Shown piece after piece: positions 59,365-64,000 of a stretch of 64,000 nucleotides of DNA. The stretch's first letter is position 1. Each line of letters begins with the position of its first letter. Below the pieces are notes generated by a model. That model did no database searches. It had not been told where the DNA came from and saw only the letters and a list, made by a program, of their open reading frames with translations. The DNA is taken from NCBI GenBank assembly GCA_964364175.1, contig CAYILR010000021.1, positions 8,373 to 72,372 of the forward strand. The letters run 5' to 3'. This DNA comes from CAYILR01 sp964364175. GTDB taxonomy: Bacteria; Bdellovibrionota; UBA1018. Made by a program: the position numbers and the translations under genes.

Positions 59365-60600
59365 ATGAGCTTCTTGCGTCCGCATTGGAAACAGTCCGTC
59401 TTTCTTTTCCTGGGTTCTTTGATCTTTTTCGCGATCGAGGTCCAATACCCCGTGGCCAAGGTTTACGACGAGTTCCACTACGTGCCGGCTTCCAAAAACA
59501 TCGTCAGCACCTGGACCAACACGAACTGGGAACACCCCCCTTTGGCCAAATGGATCATGGGCGCGGGGATTGTGATTTTCGGGGACGAGCCCGTCGGCTG
59601 GCGCTCGATGAGCGTGTTGTTTGGTGCCCTCACCATCTGGGGAATGTATGCGCTCGCAATGGCCCTTTTTCAGAAGAAATCAACAGCGCTTTGGGTGGCT
59701 CTGCTGACAATCGCAAACCAAATGGTCTATGTCCAAGCCCGCATTGGGATGCTCGACACATTCATGGTGGCCTTCATGGTCTGGGGCATGGCTGCTTGGG
59801 TGTACACCCTGCAAAAATCTGTAAAAACACTGACTCTGCCCATACTCGGAGGAATCGCCTTTGGCTGTGCCACGGCTTGCAAATGGTATGGCGTGATTCC
59901 TTGGGTTTTTTGCGTCGGAGCTGCTGTCGCCTTCATGCCCATTAAACTTTCAAAGGTCCCGTTCAAGACTTTGCTAGTTGCAGGAGTGATTGTCCCGGTC
60001 ATCACCTACGCGATCAGCTACTTGCCTCAACTCCATGAAGCGACAGGTCTTGTGGATGCATTTCAAAAGTGGTGGCATTTTCAAACCGAGTCCTACGGTG
60101 GCCAATTGCGAGTGGTCGACAAGCATAATTACATGAGCGACTGGATCACCTGGCCCTGGATGAGCCGCCCGATTTGGTATGCGTTCGAAAGAGATGGTGA
60201 GTTCGTCCGCTGCATATTGATGATGGGCAACCCTCTGATTATGTGGACTGGACTCGTTGCGGTTCTGATGCTGATTCCGGATGTTTTGCCTCGCCCGAAA
60301 AGCATGGCCCCACTTTGGATTCTCCTGGCCTACGGTGCGCTTTATCTCTGCTGGGGAGTTATCCCCCGTAAAATTGCGTTTTATTATTACTACTACCCGG
60401 CCGCATTGATTTTGAATCTAGCCCTGGCTCATTGTTTTTTCTCTCGTGAGAAAAAAGGAAACATTTATTGGAAGCGACCCAGTTTTTGGTTCCTGATGGC
60501 CTCGATCAGCGTCTTTATTTACTTCTTCCCGATTCTCTCCGGCATGCGCATCGCTCCGGAGTCATTCCGGGATTGGATGTGGTTCCGAAGCTGGATTTGA
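59365..60600 (+). CDS. GT39-family protein mannosyltransferase-like glycosyltransferase
   Basis: 411 residues from the ATG at 59365; the longer open frame is the antisense of the SEC-C gene. About ten hydrophobic segments. PMT-type signatures: YPVAKVYDEFHYVPASKN (Asp-Glu, first loop), NTNWEHPPLAKWIMGAGI (Glu and Pro-Pro), VYVQARIGMLDTFMVAFMVW, ATACKWYGVIPWVF. The C-terminal part holds the usual C-terminal four-helix PMT domain with IPRKIAFYYYYYPAALIL. Transfers a lipid-linked sugar to Ser/Thr of exported proteins, or to a glycolipid. Bacterial relatives exist in actinobacteria and others. Divergent from the SEC-C gene. Confidence 0.85.
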   Translation: MSFLRPHWKQSVFLFLGSLIFFAIEVQYPVAKVYDEFHYVPASKNIVSTWTNTNWEHPPLAKWIMGAGIVIFGDEPVGWRSMSVLFGALTIWGMYALAMALFQKKSTALWVALLTIANQMVYVQARIGMLDTFMVAFMVWGMAAWVYTLQKSVKTLTLPILGGIAFGCATACKWYGVIPWVFCVGAAVAFMPIKLSKVPFKTLLVAGVIVPVITYAISYLPQLHEATGLVDAFQKWWHFQTESYGGQLRVVDKHNYMSDWITWPWMSRPIWYAFERDGEFVRCILMMGNPLIMWTGLVAVLMLIPDVLPRPKSMAPLWILLAYGALYLCWGVIPRKIAFYYYYYPAALILNLALAHCFFSREKKGNIYWKRPSFWFLMASISVFIYFFPILSGMRIAPESFRDWMWFRSWI

Positions 60601-60704
60601 CCCTGATTGGGCCCAAAACATCCCCATTACAAATGTCATGACTTAATTAATAGCCGTTATTAAATATAATTGTTTTATTAATACATTTAGTTTATAAACT
60701 CCGG

Positions 60705-61556
60705 ATGCAAACCAGCTCTCAAACCCAGACGCCCGCTGATTTCCTCAGGGTTTTATACCTACAAAGGAAAAACAGGAGCCATGCCTATTCGGTCAGCGCT
60801 TTTGCCCGCGATCTGGGCGTGAGTCAGCCCCTGCTCAGCCTCATTCTTAATCATAAACGCGCATTGACCATTGCGCAGGCCAATCGGATCGCTGTTTTGC
60901 TCGATCTTTCACCCAAGCAAAGCCAGGATTTCCTGGAGCTTGCTTGGCAGAATCTGCCTACCGGCGCGCGGGTCTCCAAAAAGCTCCTTGAACTCAAGGC
61001 TAGGCAAAAAAAAAGCGCCTTTGCTTCGTTGGACTATGCGCTCAAACCTGATTTGTTTCAGCTGGTTGCCCAGTGGTACCCCCTGGCTATTTTGGACTTG
61101 AGCACTGTGGAGGGGTTTCAATCCGACTCACGTTGGATCGCAAAAACTCTGGGAATCACTCACGAGGAAGCTCAAACCGCGATTCAGCAACTGATTCAAC
61201 TCGGCTTACTTGAGAAAGATGCCAAGGGAACACTCAGAAAAAAACAGCGCTATCTTTCCCTTCCCACTAAAAAATCCCATTCAGCCATTCGCAGTTTTCA
61301 TAAAAAATCCATCCGGCGCGCTGAGCAGATTTTGGATCAAAAAAATTCTGAAAATCCCGTGAAAAATAAAATTTCATCCACCTTCATGGCTGTCAAACTT
61401 GACCGACTCGATGAAGCAATCGAGCGAATTGAGGCTTTTCACAAAGACTTCGCTCAATTCGTCAGCGACGGCAGCTGCCAGGAAGTTTTCCAGCTCAATA
61501 TTCAATTTTTTCCTATTACCCAAATTCATTCGCAACAAAACAAAGGTGATTTATGA
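60705..61556 (+). CDS. TIGR02147-family regulator-like protein
   Basis: 283 residues, soluble. The N-terminal helix-turn-helix (about 10-75, FLRVLYLQRKNRSHAYSVSA, FARDLGVSQPLLSLILNHKR, ALTIAQANRIAVLLDLSPKQ) is lambda repressor-like. The middle (ALKPDLFQLVAQWYPLAILDL, IAKTLGITHEEAQTAIQQLIQLGLL) and the later coiled part match the TIGR02147 family, found mainly in Bdellovibrio and Fibrobacter. The family is unexplained; members often stand next to secreted protein genes. Its stop overlaps the next start (ATGA at 61553). Probably controls the two paralogous secreted proteins encoded after it. Upstream 60601-60704 is AT-rich. Confidence 0.85.
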   Translation: MQTSSQTQTPADFLRVLYLQRKNRSHAYSVSAFARDLGVSQPLLSLILNHKRALTIAQANRIAVLLDLSPKQSQDFLELAWQNLPTGARVSKKLLELKARQKKSAFASLDYALKPDLFQLVAQWYPLAILDLSTVEGFQSDSRWIAKTLGITHEEAQTAIQQLIQLGLLEKDAKGTLRKKQRYLSLPTKKSHSAIRSFHKKSIRRAEQILDQKNSENPVKNKISSTFMAVKLDRLDEAIERIEAFHKDFAQFVSDGSCQEVFQLNIQFFPITQIHSQQNKGDL

Positions 61557-62782
61557 TGTTCAGAAGGCAATGGAATTTACTTTTTTTTACTGTGTTTTTT
61601 TGCACGAACGGGATGGCAGAGGGTGGAGCCACCCATATTGGGTCTAGGGATGGCGGGGCTACGTACGTCGGAAACCGAGGCGACTCCAGCAGCAAAACCC
61701 GCATTGTGAGCCAAGAAATCGTCCACCAGCACTTCTTTTCAGGCAGAGAAACTCCTGAGCTCATCGAGCAAGCTTATCAAAAAGCCACCACGGTCTGCAT
61801 CGAAAACGTTGTCGGCATGAAAATCTCAAATCAAGTCCGAGTGGTGGATGGGCAGTTTCAATTCGAAATCACGAACTCAGAAATCAAAGCCAAATTAGAA
61901 CGTCTCGAGCGACTTGGGCTGTCCTCTGGAACTCGCGGAGACCTGAAATATCTGGAAACCCGCGTGAAATGCACGCTTAAGGTCGAGTCAGACGTCTACG
62001 TAGAGCCTCTGTCTGAGTTGGACGAAGAGCAGTGGGACGATTTTTTGGATATCGGCCGCTGCGTTCGGACGATTCTGGAAGACCGGGTGGGAGGCGAGCT
62101 GGCCATTCCTCTCGCCGTGGATTTTTATCGCCAGGTTCGAGCAGGCCGCTACAATCCGGGTCAGCTTTTGGAGCTGAGTAAGGTGTGTAATAAGCAGCTT
62201 CGCTCGTTTCGAGCGAAGCAAATCAGCCGGTCGCAGTTGAGAGATATTTTTGAAATCTCCAGGCATCAATACACCAGCAGTGAAGAGAAATTTTTGAGGA
62301 AAATCATTTATCCAATTTCCTATTGTACGAATGTTCGCCTCTCCGTTGGGGTCGGATGGATCTTGGGAATTGGATTTGGCCTGCAGGCGGGAATTTGTGA
62401 AGCCAGCCAGGGCAGTCATTGGATGGAAGTGGGGATGGGCCCATCACTCGGATTTGTGGGTGGCGCATTGGTCATTTTGGCAAAAAATCATACTACCAAC
62501 ACCCACACTCCGGGTTCGCCATTAGAATTCGATACCAGTCGGGAAGTCGCCTACTCGATTTTCTTTGGCGCCGCTCAAACAGGGCTTGAGGTGTGGGAGA
62601 AAGCTGACCCCGCAAAAGGTGCGTTCACCATAGGTATCGATGGTTACAAAGAGTTTCTCGAAAACGCGAACGGAGTCACATTCGGGGCGTTTGAATGTGA
62701 CCATCACACTTTTACCGCAAAACTGACGATTTTCCCACTGTCCGAGGTTCAAACACGGCTGTTTCGTCTTTTTGAGGAATAA
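61553..62782 (+). CDS. Secreted paralogue 1 of unknown function
   Basis: 409 residues. Signal peptide about 1-22 (LLFFTVFFCTNGMA). A repeated GATHIGSRDGGATYVGNRGD follows. The helical part includes EQAYQKATTVCIENVVG, EIKAKLERLERLGL, KYLETRVKCTL, DIGRCVRTILEDRVGGELAI. The later Gly-rich hydrophobic segment SVGVGWILGIGFGLQAGICEA (about 264-283), MGPSLGFVGGALVILA and ANGVTFGAF may be a membrane or barrel part. The same order of blocks is found in the next protein (62798). It starts inside the TIGR02147 stop codon. No family recognised; the two-Cys blocks are conserved between both. Confidence 0.7.
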   Translation: MMFRRQWNLLFFTVFFCTNGMAEGGATHIGSRDGGATYVGNRGDSSSKTRIVSQEIVHQHFFSGRETPELIEQAYQKATTVCIENVVGMKISNQVRVVDGQFQFEITNSEIKAKLERLERLGLSSGTRGDLKYLETRVKCTLKVESDVYVEPLSELDEEQWDDFLDIGRCVRTILEDRVGGELAIPLAVDFYRQVRAGRYNPGQLLELSKVCNKQLRSFRAKQISRSQLRDIFEISRHQYTSSEEKFLRKIIYPISYCTNVRLSVGVGWILGIGFGLQAGICEASQGSHWMEVGMGPSLGFVGGALVILAKNHTTNTHTPGSPLEFDTSREVAYSIFFGAAQTGLEVWEKADPAKGAFTIGIDGYKEFLENANGVTFGAFECDHHTFTAKLTIFPLSEVQTRLFRLFEE

Positions 62783-62797
62783 TTTTTAGGAAAATTT

Positions 62798-63952
62798 ATG
62801 TTGAAACAAAAAATGGTTTTTATTTTTTTAAGTCTGTTCTTGCCAGTTTTGGCTTTAGCTGAGGAAGACATTTGGTTCCAAGTGCAGAGCCACCAAATCG
62901 ACTACCGCTATTTCTATGAAAATGAGGTCACCTCTCGTGTGGTCGAGGCTGCACACCAAAAAGCAACGGTGGCTTGCGTAGAAAATTTGCTGGGAAGCAA
63001 AGTAGACGAAGTATCAACTTTTGGCATCCAAGGCCAGATTGAGCAGATTGTGCTCACCAACTCTGCTGTCCACGCCAAGCTCAAGCGATTGGAAAGACTG
63101 GGTCTGAACCCCGGAGTGCTGATCAGTGGGATTAAATACCTCGATGTCCAAGTGAGATGCACAGTTGAAGTGGCCCAGACCTCTGCCGAAAAACCTGAGA
63201 AAAATGACTCCAGCTTGATCTATGAAGATGAGCTCACGGAAGTTGGTCAGTGCATCAGAAAAATAATTGAAGATGGAGTGGGTGGTGAAAAAGCTGTTGC
63301 CCTTGCTCTCGAGTACCGAAAACAAGTGATAGCCACTTCCCATAACGCGGCTCAAATCTCAAAAATCCGCAGATCTTGCTCAAAGCGGCTCAAAATTTTG
63401 AATGATGATTCTAAGTTTGGTCCCAGATATGTCCAAGAGCTGGTCGACGCCCTCAACCCACAGTTCACACCAGAAGAACTCGAATTTTTGAAAAGGCTGG
63501 CCGCTCCTCGCTCTTTCTGCACCCACGCACGGATCCAAGCGATGACCGGATTTATGCTTGGGTTCGGATTTGGGCTGCAATTCTCCCGATGTGTTGCCAC
63601 CAATGGGCGCCAATGGTTTGAAATGGGGATGGGGCCTGGAATGGGAACAGTCGGGGGAGTGGCAGTATCGCTTTCAATCAGCCAAACGGAGCGTAAGCAC
63701 CGAATCAATTCCCCCATCGAATTTGATTCGGCTTCGGAGATGGTCATTGCCCCTGGGATAGGCCCTGCCGTTGCAGGAGCCCCACTTTTCCCTATCTCTC
63801 TGGGTGGGGGGAATGGGAACCTAAAATTCAACTGGGACAACTTCAACGGAGTCGGTTTTGGATTTTTTGGAGGAGTTCTGTACCACGGTGAAATCGCCAT
63901 CACCCTGCTCCCTTGGTTCGATAACCCATCCGCCATTGATGATTTCTTGTAA
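62798..63952 (+). CDS. Secreted paralogue 2 of unknown function
   Basis: 384 residues. Signal peptide 1-21 (IFLSLFLPVLALA). Matching blocks with paralogue 1: EAAHQKATVACVENLLGSKV, AKLKRLERLGLNPG, KYLDVQVRCTVEV, EVGQCIRKIIEDGVGGEKA, ISKIRRSCSKRLK, MTGFMLGFGFGLQFSRCVA, WFEMGMGPGMGTVGGVAVSL, SPIEFDS, and FNGVGFGFFGGVLYHGEIAI. 15 bases after the first paralogue, same strand. The tandem pair with a coupled regulator resembles a small operon of surface proteins. Function unknown. Confidence 0.7.
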   Translation: MLKQKMVFIFLSLFLPVLALAEEDIWFQVQSHQIDYRYFYENEVTSRVVEAAHQKATVACVENLLGSKVDEVSTFGIQGQIEQIVLTNSAVHAKLKRLERLGLNPGVLISGIKYLDVQVRCTVEVAQTSAEKPEKNDSSLIYEDELTEVGQCIRKIIEDGVGGEKAVALALEYRKQVIATSHNAAQISKIRRSCSKRLKILNDDSKFGPRYVQELVDALNPQFTPEELEFLKRLAAPRSFCTHARIQAMTGFMLGFGFGLQFSRCVATNGRQWFEMGMGPGMGTVGGVAVSLSISQTERKHRINSPIEFDSASEMVIAPGIGPAVAGAPLFPISLGGGNGNLKFNWDNFNGVGFGFFGGVLYHGEIAITLLPWFDNPSAIDDFL

Positions 63953-64000
63953 CTGTTCAGCCCGTTTGAGTGATTCACTTGCATAATTTATAAACAGGAT

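Noticed and set aside
63953..64000. Gene at the right edge
   Set aside because: Only 48 bases remain after the last stop; nothing recognisable.

Overview
The window reads as one continuous stretch of a Gram-negative chromosome, dense in genes and moderate in GC. I infer a member of the Bdellovibrionota/Oligoflexia or a close relative. Pointers are a TIGR02147-type regulator, many secreted proteins with signal peptides or lipoboxes, a BamB/YfgM-like pair, a c-di-AMP cyclase in a tilS-ftsH-cdaA-ybbR-glmM-pdxJ-nnr-tsaE order, and many four-base ATGA overlaps between genes. The taxon is an inference; no rRNA gene is present to fix it.

Layout. 1-7200 is an accessory region: a truncated surface-repeat protein, an exported-protein operon with two tandem paralogues around a small lipoprotein, a 184-bp palindrome, a remnant of a second dnaE 5' end, and a pair of secreted CsgG/FlgO-like proteins, one carrying a degenerate subtilase domain. 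7200-16760 holds dnaE, a FlgT-like lipoprotein pair, lipB, tRNA-Val, two secreted hydrolase-like genes, a CAU tRNA and tilS. 16800-27190 is the core operon ftsH-cdaA-ybbR-glmM and then pdxJ-nnr-tsaE, with two secreted papain-like or transglutaminase-like genes between. 28155-32376 is a sulfur/tRNA-thiolation operon (Rrf2 regulator, cysteine desulfurase, mnmA, mtaB). 34509-37577 is rnc-era-der, followed by outer-membrane genes and yfgM-bamB. 41000-47100 holds an AAA ATPase, a lysine 6-aminotransferase-like gene, an SGNH hydrolase, and a subtilase gene split by an IS3-like element with an exact 4-bp target duplication. 47100-64000 holds icd, an AlkC-like gene, a radical SAM protein, an AbiE-like nucleotidyltransferase pair, mltA, membrane proteins, a tyrosine recombinase, a mannosyltransferase-like protein, and a TIGR02147 regulator coupled to two paralogous secreted proteins.

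Four things deserve most attention. A short palindromic repeat occurs three times in tandem after tsaE and also inside the coding sequences of the cysteine desulfurase and der. The dnaE remnant differs from the intact dnaE almost only at synonymous sites. The subtilase would be restored in frame by loss of the IS plus one target copy. The TIGR02147 gene with its two paralogous secreted partners, and the 1334-2833 exported trio, are the best candidates for undescribed functional units.
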